From Sarcocystis neurona (lineage: Eukaryota; Apicomplexa; Conoidasida; Eucoccidiorida; Sarcocystidae): DNA of 64,000 nt. The position numbers and the translations under genes were made by a program. How positions within the stretch are numbered: the stretch's first letter is position 1; each line of letters opens with the position of its first letter. The stretch is taken from the NCBI GenBank assembly GCA_000727475.1, contig KL647289.1:4096019-4160018 (forward strand), in the 5' to 3' direction. The notes under the pieces were generated by a model that saw nothing but the letters and a program-made list of their open reading frames with translations, did not search any database and was not told where the DNA came from. Positions 22,714 to 36,600 of the stretch are shown here, one piece after another.

Positions 22714-25700
22714 CGTTCGCGTGGAAGTATATACGCATGTGTCTTGTGAATAGGTGAAGGCAGGAAACAACGTCGCTGTGTGGTGCAGTGTTTCTGTAGG
22801 CATCCGTCTGTGTGTGCGCACGCGGGGCCGTTTGTTGCTGCTGTCGCGATGTCGGAACTGCAGCCTTGCTGCGGCGTTCCTGTAGCCAGCCCGTCTGCTT
22901 CCGTCCTCCACTGCTGATGTCGCCGTGCACCCTGCTGCTGCTCCTGCAGTTCCTGGCGTGCATGTTGCGCGCGCACAGCGTGACTCTTGCTGCTGCCGTT
23001 GCTGCTGCCCTGCGGTCGCTCCTGCCACAGGACCTGCTGGTTCTTCTACCCTGGTGGGCTCTCCTGGTTGCGTCTGCCGTTGCTGCTATTGAAGAGTCTT
23101 TCGGGGACTCTTTACGGATCCGCTGGCAGCAAGACCGCGTTGTTGCACCTGCGATGGCTGCGGCTGCTGATCCCAGTGTTGCTGCGGGTCGTTCGCTGAT
23201 CGCTCTGCTGCTGACGCTGCCCCAGCTGCTGCTAGTGTCACTGCGTGTGCTGATTTCCATGTTGCTGCCCGTCCTCCGCCGGTCGCTCTGCTGCTGCAGC
23301 TGCTCCTGCTACTGCTGCTGCAGTGGCTGTTCCCACCACTCCTGCTGTTGCTGGTACCTCTCCTGCAGGGTCGACCGCCGCTATTGGTGGGCACCCACTG
23401 CTCCTGTCGCTTCTTGGACTGCTACGGCTGCTTCCGCTGCTGCTTCCGCTGCTACTGGTGTTGCTCCGCCTCTTCCTGCTGCTGCTCCGACTGCCGCTAT
23501 TGTTGAACCCAATGCCCGTGCTGCTTCCCCCACTGCTGCTCCTGCTACCGTAGCTACCGCCGGTGACCCCACTACTCCTGCTGGTGTTGCTAGTCCTGCT
23601 GCTGCTGCCGTGCTGTTGGTGCTTGTGCCACCGCTGGAGCCATTTTTCGCGCCGTTGCTGCCGCTCACACCGCTGCTGCACGTTCCCGGCTGCTGCTGCT
23701 GTTGCTGCTGCTCAGCACGCTGTGCGACTGCTGTGTAGATAATTTGCTGCTGCGGCTGCTGCTGGTGCAGGTGCTGGAAACGGTGGTGGCGCGTAGTTTG
23801 GCGATGCAGACGGCAGAGAGCCTCGATGTTGCAGTGCGCTGTCTGCTGCTGTTCGCGTCCCACAGCTCGCTCGACGAGGAGCTCTCCCTGAAAGTAAGAG
23901 CTGCAGCCCAACAGAGGCAGCCGAAGCAGCGACGCCAGCAGAGGCAGCTGCTACAGCCGGTACAGAGCAGCAGGTGCACCAGCGTACGCAGGAGCAACCG
24001 ACACTGCAGTAGCAGCAGCATCACGTGGAGCGCCAGGCGGAACAGCGCGTCAGCAGACGCCGAACAGCAGCAGCAGAGATAGCAGCAGCAGCACCCGCGT
24101 GAATAGCAGCCCGAGGCGTCGGCACCGGCAGCGGCAGCAGGGATGACAAGAAAGGCACCCCTATGCAACACAAGCACATACGCCGCAGAGGGAGAAGCAG
24201 TAATCCTCACGCGCAGCTGCAGGAAAGGAGACACCGCTGCTTCTGCTGCAGCGGGTATGTGGCTGTTTCGGCTCTTGAGGAGGAATACCGCCCGACAGGA
24301 CCTTCGTATGCCGCAGAGATTAGCAGCTGACCGCGCCTCGTACTACCTCACTGTCGTCTGCCTAACCTTGACACGCGCCCATGCCGCCGCGCATCTATCA
24401 CAGCCCATTGACTTCTGCCGGCACGTGTCATATATATATATATATATATAGGCTGATGCATGTGTTGTACGTGTGGCCGCATTCGCATCATCGTCTGCTT
24501 CTGGGATCTTCCCAGCATTTCCTTGCTTTAACACGCCGTGAACGTCTGGCTGTCCATTCATTTACCGTTCCTTTTCTCCTCGGCCAGGCGCTGCTCGCCT
24601 TGTGTGACCCGCACTGCTGCTCCAGCAAGTCAGTTTGTGAGCCTTTCCTGCAGGTGCCGCAGCCGTCGCTGTCTGCTGCTACGCCGCGGGAGGTCCCTCG
24701 CCAGTGTAGCGACGCCCGCAGCGAACAGTTGCTGTGTGCTGTTGCTTCTGTGATATCGACACAGTAGCTACTAGTTAGTGAGAGAGCGTGGATTGGCTGG
24801 CCAGCAGCCGGGCTCTGCAGCGTGGGGGGCCGGCCACATGCCTTTCGTTCCTCAGTTGCTGCTGTTGCAGTGCAGGGACACGTTTACGAGGGAGGCAGGC
24901 GTCGCCGCTGCGACGGCATTGGTGGTGCTGGGCGGCAGTGTTGTGTAGTGGGTAGACTTCCTGCGGGGCTTCTCTGAAATTTTTACTCGCAGGCACTGCT
25001 GTTTCTGGCTGCTGCTCCGGTTGACGTGAGCAGCAGCGCGCCCCCGTTATCGCCGTGCTTGATTTGATCGTCGCTACATGCGCCATCGTAGCAGAAGACA
25101 CGTGCGGGAAGCTGAAGAAGCAGCCGCAGGTAGCGGCCGATAGCAGCTGCCGCCGGACTCGTGCTGCGCTGTTCGTGTCTGCGGTAGGGGGTGCTGCCAC
25201 AGCAGTCGTCGTATTAGCGACTGCTGTTGGTGGTGCGCTGCGACTGCTGCATTCCTCCTGTGGCTGCTTCTGCTGCTCCAGTGTCTTCTGCAGCGAGTGC
25301 TTCTTCTGTTGCGCGTAGGGCTATGCTGGCGGTGCTGCTGGGTCTGCGGCTCTCGCTCCCTGCGGCTGTGCGCGGCTTCCTCCGTTGCTGCTGATAAGTG
25401 ACGCGTCTCTGCTGCCGTGTGCGTGCCTGTAGGCGGTGGGGTATCTGGAGCTCGCTGCGGTGGTTTTTGCTGAAGGGAAGACAGGAACCGACGATATGGT
25501 GCCACGGCAGCAAAGTGCAGCTTCGCTGTTGAGGGAAGTGCAGTTGCTGCATCAGCGCTTGCGCAACAGAAACGCGGCAATTGCTGCTGGCGCTGGTTCT
25601 GAGGAAGCTTCTGCTTTGGCTGCTGCGGCGTCCTGCTGCTGCTGTTGCTTCGTGCTGCTGCCCCCGCCGTCCTGTGCAGCCACTCCTGCTGCGCCTTCCA

Positions 25701-28700
25701 CGCGGGCGACTGAGGCCGGGGCGCGTCTCTGCAGCTGCTGCAGTGGCAAATACAGCTGCGGTAACAGCAAAGACAGCAGCAGTCTCACTTTTTCGCCCCA
25801 TAGAAACAGCTTCGACTCGCTCTTCACATGCTTTACCTTCTTAACGGCACTGGCCAGACTGGCGGGGTGCCCACCGCAACAGCCTTCTTTCTTCCTCGCT
25901 GCTGCTGCCGCCGCTGGTAATGCAGAGCGGCCGTTAATGCAGCGCTCCCAGCAACAGCCGCAGCACTTGTCGCAGTACCTGTCCGAGCAGCAGCACAAAC
26001 GGCAGCCGCAAGAGCAGCAGCAGGCATCTCAACAGCAGCAGCAGCAGTCACTCCAGGAGTACCGTGCACTGCAGCAAGAGGGCCTGCAGCAGCAAGAGTT
26101 CAGACAGGCTTATCACCGGGAGGATGATGGAACACAGGCATTTTTCACTGCCAGCGTTGACGACAGCAACGCCAGGAGCAGCAGCAACAGCATGCACTTG
26201 CTGGCTCCATTAGAAGCACTTTTTCGACTGCTGCAAACGTACGGGTGTCACTTCGCCCCTCCTGCCGTCTGGTGCGAGCACAAGCAGGCGCAACAGGAGC
26301 AGGAAGGTAGTACGGGAGGCAGCAGCAGTAATAGCGGTGCCTGGAGGAGGGCGTCAGCAGCAGGAGCAGACTGGCCGCGCAGCAGCACCAGCAGTCACAG
26401 TGCTGTCGCTGACTCGTTGTGGCCCATGATCCTACGTGGCACGCTTTCTCCTCTAGTTGAAGATTTATTTCTGCTGCTGGCGCAGGAGCGGCAGCAGCAG
26501 CAGCGGCGGCAGCAGCAGCTGCTGTGGGCCGCGCAGCAGCAACACCAGCACCAGCGACTCAACGGAGACGAGACGCGTGCAGCAGCGTCTGGTTCAGGCG
26601 CTGCTGCCAAACCTCAAAAGAAGCAGCACGTAGAGAGAGACGCGGGCGCTGTACATCACAGCACTCCCCACGCAGCCAGCAGTAGCCGCAGCAGCAGCAA
26701 CAGCAGCAGCAGCAGGACCGGGAGAGTAGCGGGAGCTTCTTGTAAAACAGACGGGGTAGAGTCTGTCGGGCATCGGGTTGCAGCATTCTCCACTGCCGCC
26801 GCCCTCTTCCGCACTCCCACTCACAAAAGAACGAATCGCGGCAGCGGCTCAGCAGCAGAAACAGCACCCACGTCTGCAGAAGGGGGAGGAGAAGGAGCAG
26901 CCGCGGCAGCGGGCGCCGTGTCGCCGCAACTTTCCTTCTCTCCTGCTGTTTCACATGCAGCGTCTGCGATGCTTGAAGAGACAGGCAATTCTGTTGGTGC
27001 TACTGCAGGACGCAGCTCGGGCTGGGGGACTTCTGGCGTGGATATTTCCTGGCTGAGCGTCGGCAGCAGAAAAGAAAGCATGGACAACAACAATTGCAGC
27101 AGCTCGCCCTTTAGCAGCAGCGTAGCACCGGTGGAGCAGCCTCTGTGGGCGGAGAAAGCGTGTCGTGTTGCCCTGCAGCAGTTCGTTAACCTTAGCGACA
27201 TCCATTTAACAGAGCTGCAGCATCATCTTGACGAAGTGCTGCTGCTCCTGCTGCATCCGGTAAAACACTGCGGAGGCTCCGAACCCACCGCACGCTTGGG
27301 GGTCGAAGCCTTCCTTCAGCTGCTGCTGCGCCTAGGTCCTCGCCTCTGCGCCAACACTGCAGCAGCGAGAGCAGCAATCGCACAGCGTGCAGCAGTTGCA
27401 GCCGGCAAGGCAACCAGGGCTGGTGCAGCAGCAGCAGACACTGCAGGAACAGCAACAGAGAGTGGAGCAACAGCAACAGAAACTGGAGCAACAGCAGCAG
27501 ACGGTGCAACAGCAGCAGCCGCAGGCAGTGCAGCAGATGTCGAAGATGGTGCAGCAGCAGGAGGTCGAGCAGTGGACGAACCAGAGACGACAGGGACAGC
27601 AGGAGAGGGAACAGGACGGGTAGTCGACGGAGGAACGCGGCTGCAGGGCCTTGCGAGACAGCAGCGGCGGCAGCAGGAGCCGAGGCAAGCGCAGCAACAG
27701 CGTGAGAGAAAGCAGAAGCAGGGGAGGCAGATGGAGGAGCAGCAGCAGGTAGACGACAGTTCTGCGGCTGCAGAGAAGACTGCAGGAGCCGCTGTGGGAC
27801 GGTCTGCTGACCCTCCCCCTGCAGCGCGGGAAGAGGAAGACGCAGCAGGAGGAAAGGCAGCAGCAGCGGAAAAAACCCCACAGAAGAGGGGAGGAGCAGG
27901 TAGAGACGAAGAGGCAGTTAGCGGGATACACGCTGCGGCCGCCTCAAGCCATACCAGCAGCACCCACAGCAGCAGCAGCAGCAGATGCCCAGACGCCAGC
28001 TACGAGGCAGCACCTGGTGCTCTTGCTGCTGCTCCTCTGCGTTCTCCTCCTCCTCCTCCTCCCCCTCCTCCTCCTCCTCCTCTTCCCTTCCCATCTCCTC
28101 CGTCTCTGTCAGCAAGCTCCCCAGTTGATGGAGATGCGTGCTGGCGAGTCCTTGCTGCTGCTACTCTAGTAAGTACCGAAGGCGCTTGTATGTTGTGCAC
28201 GCCGATGAACCTGCTCGCATACTCGTATGTACGGACAACGCATGCGTGCTGCACCAGCCTCTGTTGTCGCAGGTGCGTGTACGTGGATGGTCAGAACAAG
28301 ACAGAGCAAGACAGAGCAAGAGACGTCTTGACAGACTTCCACGTGGACAGCAAAGAGTGTTCGGGTGGTCGTGGAGGATCTGAGAGTATATTGTCGGAGG
28401 GGGAGTGTGAGTGCAGGCTATTGCCCAGTACATACGCGCGTAGCCATACGTTACCGCGGGTAAATATACGCCAGCGCCCGCTTTCACTTGTCTAGGTGTC
28501 TGCCTAGCCATGTGTAAGTCTTTGCGCGCCCATGCACCCGAACGTACAGAAGTGTGTGGCATCGATGGAAACGAACGACGAGGCATATGGGCGGTCCTCT
28601 CTGACTTATCCAAAGTCAAGCCAGTGTATGTGTATTTGCACGATCCTTCCTACAAACTTATATATATATATCTATATTTCTATATGTATATATATATATG

Positions 28701-28716
28701 TATCTCTCTCTCTCTC

Positions 28717-28757
<41 letters not shown>

Positions 28758-31700
28758 TATGTGTGGGAAGGAGTGTATGCGTGTTGGAGTCTCGCGATGA
28801 GCTGCTGCACGTGTCGCCGTGCTCGTTACTGCAGGATCTGTTTTATTACACGTCGCCTTGGGCGCTTTTGCTGGATAGTGGGACATACAACGGCAACAGC
28901 AGCAGCAGCAACAGCCTGTTTTGCTGCAGTAGCAGCAGTAGCGGCGTCTTACCCCCGGAGCAGCAGCAGCGGTACTTCGCGCTGTACTTGGCTCCGGTGC
29001 CGCTGACGGAGACAGCTGCGGACCCTACTGCAGCAGGGACGGCGGTGCGGACAGCGGCAGGAGCGGCAGCAACAGGAAGAGATGCGTCGGCCTCAGGGGA
29101 AGAGGAAGAAGAAGAAGCAACAGCGGCAGAGAGGAGAACGGTCCGACACCAGCAGCACTACCTGTCGCATCAGTGGGTGTTGAGGCTGTCAGTCGCGGAG
29201 CCTGGAAAGGCGCTGCCGGTGCTGCAGCAACAGCTTCTGCTGCGGCCGCTGCAGCGGCTGAACGATCAGCTGTATTTGCAGCAGCAGCTCCACCAGCAGC
29301 AGCAGCTGCAGATCCTTCAGCAGCAGCAGGCGCTCCAGCAGCGACGGCAGCAGCAGCAGGCCAGCCAGCAGCAGCCGTCAGAGCAGCTGCTCCAGGAGCA
29401 GCGGTCTGCAGCAACGGTGCTGCCGGCGGGAGGGGCGTTCCTGACGCCGACGGCTGCTGCTGCGTGTGCTGCTTCTCCTCGTGGATGCGACGAATTGCCG
29501 TTTGACACTCGACACGTTGTCATGCAGTGCTGCATGCAGCTGCTGCTCATCGAAGTTATCAAGGTTCGTCACGCTCCAGCCGCCTGTGCACCTACAACAG
29601 AGACCTACACCGTCATGCCGCGCGTACGCGTATACACACATATATATTGATGTTTAGAGAGCAAACCAGACAGAGAGAGAAAGGAAGAGCGGGCGGGAAA
29701 ACAGAGAGGGACGTGCACCTGTTGGTCGCGCCACAACTTGGTGTGTGGATGTCCGTCCGCCACCCGATCCTGCGGCATTCTTCTACATATACTGAGAGGG
29801 TGAGATAGGGAGAGGCAAACAAAAGAGATACAGAGAAGGGGACGGGAAAGACACAGAAGATGTGCTTCTGTTGGTCATGCGACATACAACATATATCTGC
29901 ATGACCATCAGCTACGCTGTGCTCCTATACATATATATATATATTCATATTCATATTTATGTTCATATTCATATATATATGTGTATGTACACATATGTGT
30001 ATACGTCAGAGAGCGAGAGAGAGACGGGAAGAGAAAGCGAAAGAAGGGGAAGGGGGGACAGATATGCATCTGTTGTCGACGTCACATATACATGTGTGCA
30101 TCTCCATTCGTTAGTGTCTGCTCTTGTATGTATATATATGTATATATACGGATGGTCGTCCCGTACAGATCTTATGGAGGACAGAGCTTCTGACACGTTG
30201 TACTCTGGTGGCGGGGCTACTCCGGTTGACGTTTATATATTCTGCAGTTGCATGCATGGGGCAGACAGCTTATCTGCGCCTTAGGCAGCCCAGCTTTCCC
30301 GTACGTGGATGTCCGTGTGGCCCCTCACGTACTCGACTATTCACCTTATTACCTATTTATATATATGCATAGATGTATGGATGGATGGATGTATAGGCAT
30401 GTATGTGTGTGTGTGTGTGTGTGTGAATATGTGTGCGTATGTACGTAGGTATGTACGCATGTATGTACGTATATATGGACGTGTACGTGTCTCTGTGTGT
30501 ACGTATATATGTGTGCAAGCATGTATGTATGTCTGTATGTGTATTCAGGTATGTATGTACGTTAAAATGTATGGATGTGTATCTACACACGTACACATAT
30601 AGATATATATATATATATATATATACGTATGCGGATATGTAAGTCTACATACCTGTGCCTACGTGTAAGAACTACATGCCTGTATGTACGTCCGTCCATA
30701 CATCTTATATGGCCGTATATGAAGAAGGAGGGCCAGCTGTGTTGCGGCGGGTGGGGTGTCTGTGCGTGTGTTGTGCGTAGCGCGCCGTGAGTCCTCTGGT
30801 GCGGGCGCTGCCTGCGTCAGCAGCGACGGTCTTCCTTTGTTGTCTCGAGTCCTCCTTCCTTTTTGCGAACTACTTCAATCACCAGGTAATACTACGCCTC
30901 GCCTCCCATTCTGCTGCTGCATTTCTTGCCTGGGGTCCCCTAGTGCTGCTGGTCCTCCGCTGCTGCTACCGCCTTCCTTGCTGTTGCTGGCGCAGCAGAC
31001 TCGCCCCTCACAGCGACTCCTCCTACCGCCGTAGACGGTTTGTTGATGCAGCTGCTTCCGTGCTTTCTGCCGCTACTGCGGTGTGGCCAGCTGCTGTTGC
31101 GGTGCACCCGGCTGCTGCTGCTGTTGTGGCGCATTCGACTGCTGCTGCTGCTTCTGTTGCGGTCCGTTCGACTGCTGCTGCTGCTTCTGTTGCGGTGCAT
31201 TCGACTGCTGCTGCGCGCCGTTGCGGTTCATTCGGCTGCTGCTGCTGCTGTTGTGGTGCATTCGACTGCTGCTGCTGCTGCTGTTGCAGTGCATTCGACT
31301 GCTGCTGCTGCTTCTGTTGCGGTGCGTTCGACTGCCGCTGCCGCTGTTGCGGTGCATTCGGCTGCTGCTGCTGCTGTTGCGATGCATTTGGCTGCTGCTG
31401 CTGGTGCTGTTGCGGCGCATTCGGCTGCTGCTGCTGCGGTGCTGCTCCTGCTGTGACGCAGTGGATCACGGCCTTTTCTGCTGCATGTATGATGCTTCGT
31501 GCCGGGGTCGTCTCGCTCCCCGATGTGGTCTCTGCAGCAGCTTCTGCCACTGGTGGCTGTTGCTCCTTTCTGCTGCAGCCGTGCGGGCCGATGCCCACGC
31601 TCCACTTTGACTGTTGCGGCTCCTGTTCCTTCCTGTGCCTTTACGCCCGCTGCCACTGATGGGGTGCATGGGCCTGCTGCGCTGCAGATACCGCTGCGAC

Positions 31701-32873
31701 GCCGGCTGCAGCAGCAGGGATTTATGAAGGGGATGCGGCAGCTGCCCGGCCTTCTCAAGCAGATGCGTGACGCTGTTGTAGTGGAACTGCACATCTTAAC
31801 AAGTCTCTTCACTGCTGCGGGTGAAGCAGCGTCGCCTGCAGCATCAGTTGCAGCAGTCCCACAAACAGCAACAGGAGCTGCTCTGTCAACAACAGCAGCA
31901 GGACCGCCCCCACTCCCACCGCGACTCACTTCTTCAGCAGCAGCACCAGGCCCGTCACCGCCAATGAGGACAACCGCAGCAGCAGCTGCTGCAGCAAGAG
32001 ACCCCTCATCACGAGCAGCAGCGACAGCAGCAGCAGGGGCCATCGTTTCACGGGTGGCAGGAGACGGGGAGGGGGGACAGTGTGGCTTGCAGCAGCAGCA
32101 GCGAACGTCGAGGAGCCCCAGCGGCGCCGACAACAGCAGCAGCCTCAGCGCCGACGATGGCAGCAGCACCAGCAGCAGAGCTCCCACCCACGGCAGGAGC
32201 AGCGACAGCACGATCCCGCAGACAGTTCGCAGAGTGGGCAGCAGCGGAGAAGGTTTGAGGAAGGGAAGGTCAAGCGAAATGATCGGGGGGGCTGCCAGCA
32301 GCAGCGAGACGGCAGGCGTCAAGTCTGCAGCAGGCGTCAGGACTGCCGTCGCTGCTGCTGATGACCTGCCCGGGGACTCGCAGCAGCGGGAGCCACAACC
32401 GCAGGCACAAGGCGCAGCAACCGCAGCAGCACCAGCCATCGCAGCACCTCTTGCCACAGAGACAGCAAGGGCAACTGCAGCAGCAGCAGCAACTGCAGCG
32501 GCGGCCGCCGACCGATTTTTCCGGCTGACTCGTTGGCTTGCGCAGCAGATTCTGGTGGGGGAAGAGGAGCTGCGCGATGTACTGCGGACCTCCCACGCCG
32601 TAGCGAAGGAGCAGCAGCAGCAGTGCAGTAGAAACAGCAGTTACGAGGGAACCGGCAGCGGCGTGGGGAGCCCCAACACGTGGCGAGCAGCAGACATCAC
32701 TTCCACCTCGACGCCCTCTGCGCAGCAACTGATGCTGCAGCTTCAGCAGGTAAAGGACGACGGGGCGTACCGAGCAGCTCTCTTCCTATCTCTCTCTCTA
32801 AACCTGTCGCTACAGATGTATCTACAGCTGGACCTCCACACGTGCTGCGCATGTACATGTACCCGCATGAAGC

Positions 32874-32904
<31 letters not shown>

Positions 32905-33590
32905 GTAGGAGAAGAAGAGAGACGAACATATTATNNNNNNNNNNNNNNNNNNNNNNNNNNNNNNNNNNNNNNNNNNNNNNNNNNNNNNNNNNNNNNNNNN
33001 NNNNNNNNNNNNNNNNNNNNNNNNNNNNNNNNNNNNNNNNNNNNNNNNNNNNNNNNNNNNNNNNNNNNNNNNNNNNNNNNNNNNNNNNNNNNNNNNNNNN
33101 NNNNNNNNNNNNNNNNNNNNNNNNNNNNNNNNNNNNNNNNNNNNNNNNNNNNNNNNNNNNNNNNNNNNNNNNNNNNNNNNNNNNNNNNNNNNNNNNNNNN
33201 NNNNNNNNNNNNNNNNNNNNNNNNNNNNNNNNNNNNNNNNNNNNNNNNNNNNNNNNNNNNNNNNNNNNNNNNNNNNNNNNNNNNNNNNNNNNNNNNNNNN
33301 NNNNNNNNNNNNNNNNNNNNNNNNNNNNNNNNNNNNNNNNNNNNNNNNNNNNNNNNNNNNNNNNNNNNNNNNNNNNNNNNNNNNNNNNNNNNNNNNNNNN
33401 NNNNNNNNNNNNNNNNNNNNNNNNNNNNNNNNNNNNNNNNNNNNNNNNNNNNNNNNNNNNNNNNNNNNNNNNNNNNNNNNNNNNNNNNNNNNNNNNNNNN
33501 NNNNNNNNNNNNNNNNNNNNNNNNNNNNNNNNNNNNNNNNNNNNNNNNNNNNNNNNNNNNNNNNNNNNNNNNNNNNNNNNNNNNNAAGAC

Positions 33591-33626
<36 letters not shown>

Positions 33627-36600
33627 AGAGAAAGAGTGAGGACAAACACAATTTTATATATGTGTGTAGGTATACGAACCACAGATATGGGCATATATAT
33701 ATGCATACGCAAGAGACTGACACATAGATCTATGTGTAGGCGGACTCGCCACAGGTGTATACACAGGCGTGTATACGTACGTGGTTACGCATATGTATTC
33801 ACGTGTTCACAGAGGCTGAGACCTCACGCAGGAGTGTGTATGGCGGGGAACGGCGAGGTGTCGCCTGCTGCTTCTGACAGGCGTCCGGGCCGGCTGTGCC
33901 CGGATAAATAGAAAGGTGTATAGAGGAAGATGAGGAGAAGTTTTCTTCTTCGTGTCGTACATATCGGTACAGCTGTTCGGCCAAAGAGATGTGCTCCGTT
34001 TTGGCAAGAGCGCGCGCTTCTTGTGTATTAATCGTCGGTTGCTCGCGCGCTGCAGGGACGCAGCTGTCTGAATATGCCGCTGCAGCTGTCCTGAAGTGTC
34101 GCTTCAGCTGGGAGCGCCTCCTCGCGCTGTTCCAGATGTTTGTGGGTGCTGCACTGGGGCCTCCCGCATTTGCTGCTGCTGACGCGCGACTGCATGAGGC
34201 AGTCTCCGTGGCAATATATATATATATATATATATAAGTATATCTGTATGTAGATCTGTAGGCATACACAGGTGCGTACACGTATATCTGTGTATACACT
34301 TGTAACTGGTCCTCCTGGGCTTGCTGCTGCTGTTACCGCGTGTGCTAGTGCCTCTGCTGATGTGCTGCTCCCCCCTACTTGGAGCTAGAGCTCGCGCATC
34401 TGACGCTGCTGGAGTGGGTCGCAGGAGCAGCTGCTGCTGCATCTGCAGCACCCGTGGCTGCTGCGCAGGCTGCGGCGGTGGCTGCCTCCGCTGCACCAGC
34501 TGTCTTAGTGTGAAGCCGCGGTGCGCGGTGGCCTGCTGCTCTAGTGTGTGTGTGGGGGGGGGGGGGGGGTTGCTCGTCTTGGTGCACCCCTGCTGCTGTC
34601 GCTTTTCCGTCTCCCTCCGATTCTTACGTATATGCAGCGCTTCGTGCTTAATCTCCCCCTGCTGCTGCTGTCGCTTGTTCGTTTGCTGTTTTCTTGCGCC
34701 TGCAGGTCGAGAGAGAAAGAGAACTGGCTAGCCTGACGTCTCTTTTCTGCAACAGCGTCATTCCTGGACTCATGCGCATGCCTTCGTATTTGTACGTGCC
34801 CTTCTGCCTTGCATGCAGACCCGTCTCATATACCGGCTTCTCTGCATGTCTCTGTGTCCGCGCCCTTCACGTGGACACGCACGTGTGTAATACTCGGGCA
34901 CGCCATACATCCACACGTACATACGAAGTGAAGTACGTGCGTATACATATATGCAGACGCGTACAAGCGCACACATATATATACGCATATACGTACGCAT
35001 ATGCATATACATGTATATATGTATACATAGATACTTCTGCACACACACGTACGCAACCATACTGATATACATGCATACACGTACGTATGCACATACTTCC
35101 ATATACACAAATGCATGCATATACATGCACATATAGATACACACACACATACACACGTACCCACACATACACATATTTCCATACATATACACGGACCACA
35201 TACGCATGTACGTACAATATGTACGAAGTGCCTCCATGCCGCCCGACGTTTAGACCCTGATGATGGAGCTCTCTGTGTGCTTGCACTCCCGGAGACTACA
35301 TGCGTGCACATTTGTAGGGAGAGAGCAGTGCGGAGACACAGGCGCACGTACTCACACACGTTCTGTGGATGAGAGGGAAGTACGTACGTGCCTCGTGTGA
35401 GTTGACACACATACAGAAGCACCTGCGTCTGCAGCAGTCCGCACATACACAGGGCTCGTCCACGAGTGTGTGCACACGTCTATTCGCCAGGCGTGGTGGT
35501 GCCCATGCGTGGCAATATATACACAGAGGTGCGCCACCACCAGCAGCAGCGCATCCACACGGCCGCTTCCTGTTGAGGACGGAGGAGGCACGGAACCGGC
35601 CTGTGTTTTTGAAGTTCCGCAGCCGTAGCGAACTGCCGAAGGGCTCTTCTGCGTGCCTGTGCGTCGTCTGCGTGCCTGTGCGTCTTCTGCGTGCCTGTGC
35701 GTCTTCTACGGCGCACTCACGGAGCACTATTTGTATCGGTTGGCCTGCGTACGTCCTCGGCTTCTCGATGCAGCTGCGCGTCTGTGTGTCTGTCTGTGTG
35801 CCTCCGCTCGCGGACAGACCCACACATCCCTCATTTCCCTCCTGCGTAGGATGCCAGTCGCAGGCAGCAGAACCAAGTGGCTCGTCTGTGCAGGGTCTCT
35901 CGCTCTGGACTGCTGCTCTCCGTTCACGCATTTATACGTATGTAGATAGATATGTAGACATGGATGGATAGATACGGAAGTCAAGCGCGCACTGGGGGTA
36001 TCCCTGTAGTAGATGTGGGTGGCCGTGTCATACCAGCGGTGTGCTTACGCAGCTCTTATTTGTATGCCAGCCAGACGCGTGTGTGTATATATGTCTACGT
36101 CTCTCTCTGTGCGTATATCTGTGTGTGCGTATATCTATCTGTCGTTACCTATCTACCAATACATATGTATCTGTCTGACTACGTACATAGTACGTGTGTA
36201 TCTGTCTACGTGCACGTATATGTACATATATATATATATAAGTATACGTATACATAAATCTCCCTGCCTCTCCCACTGTCTATATATATGTATGTCTACG
36301 CGTGTGTGTGTGTGTGTGTCTGTCTGTCTGTCTCTCTCCGTCTCGATACACGTCTGTCTGCGTACATGTACGTATATATATATATATGTACGTGTATAGG
36401 TATGTATATGTGTCTACGTACATGAGTGTGTATACGTGTATGTATATATCCCTCTCGAACTCTCTCTCTCTCCCTCTCTGTATATATCTGTACATACACA
36501 TATACGTAAACAAACATATATATATATATATTTGACTAGAGGTCTACATGTATGTACGTGTATATGTATCTGTCCCTGTCTCAGTCTCTCTCCGTCTTCT

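Noticed and set aside
22812..23738. Leu-rich frame that looks like a multi-pass membrane protein
   Set aside because: It is a translation of CTG repeats in intron 6, and exons 6 and 7 join exactly over it.
32680..33723. Open frames crossing the N gap on both strands
   Set aside because: They exist only because N is not read as a stop.
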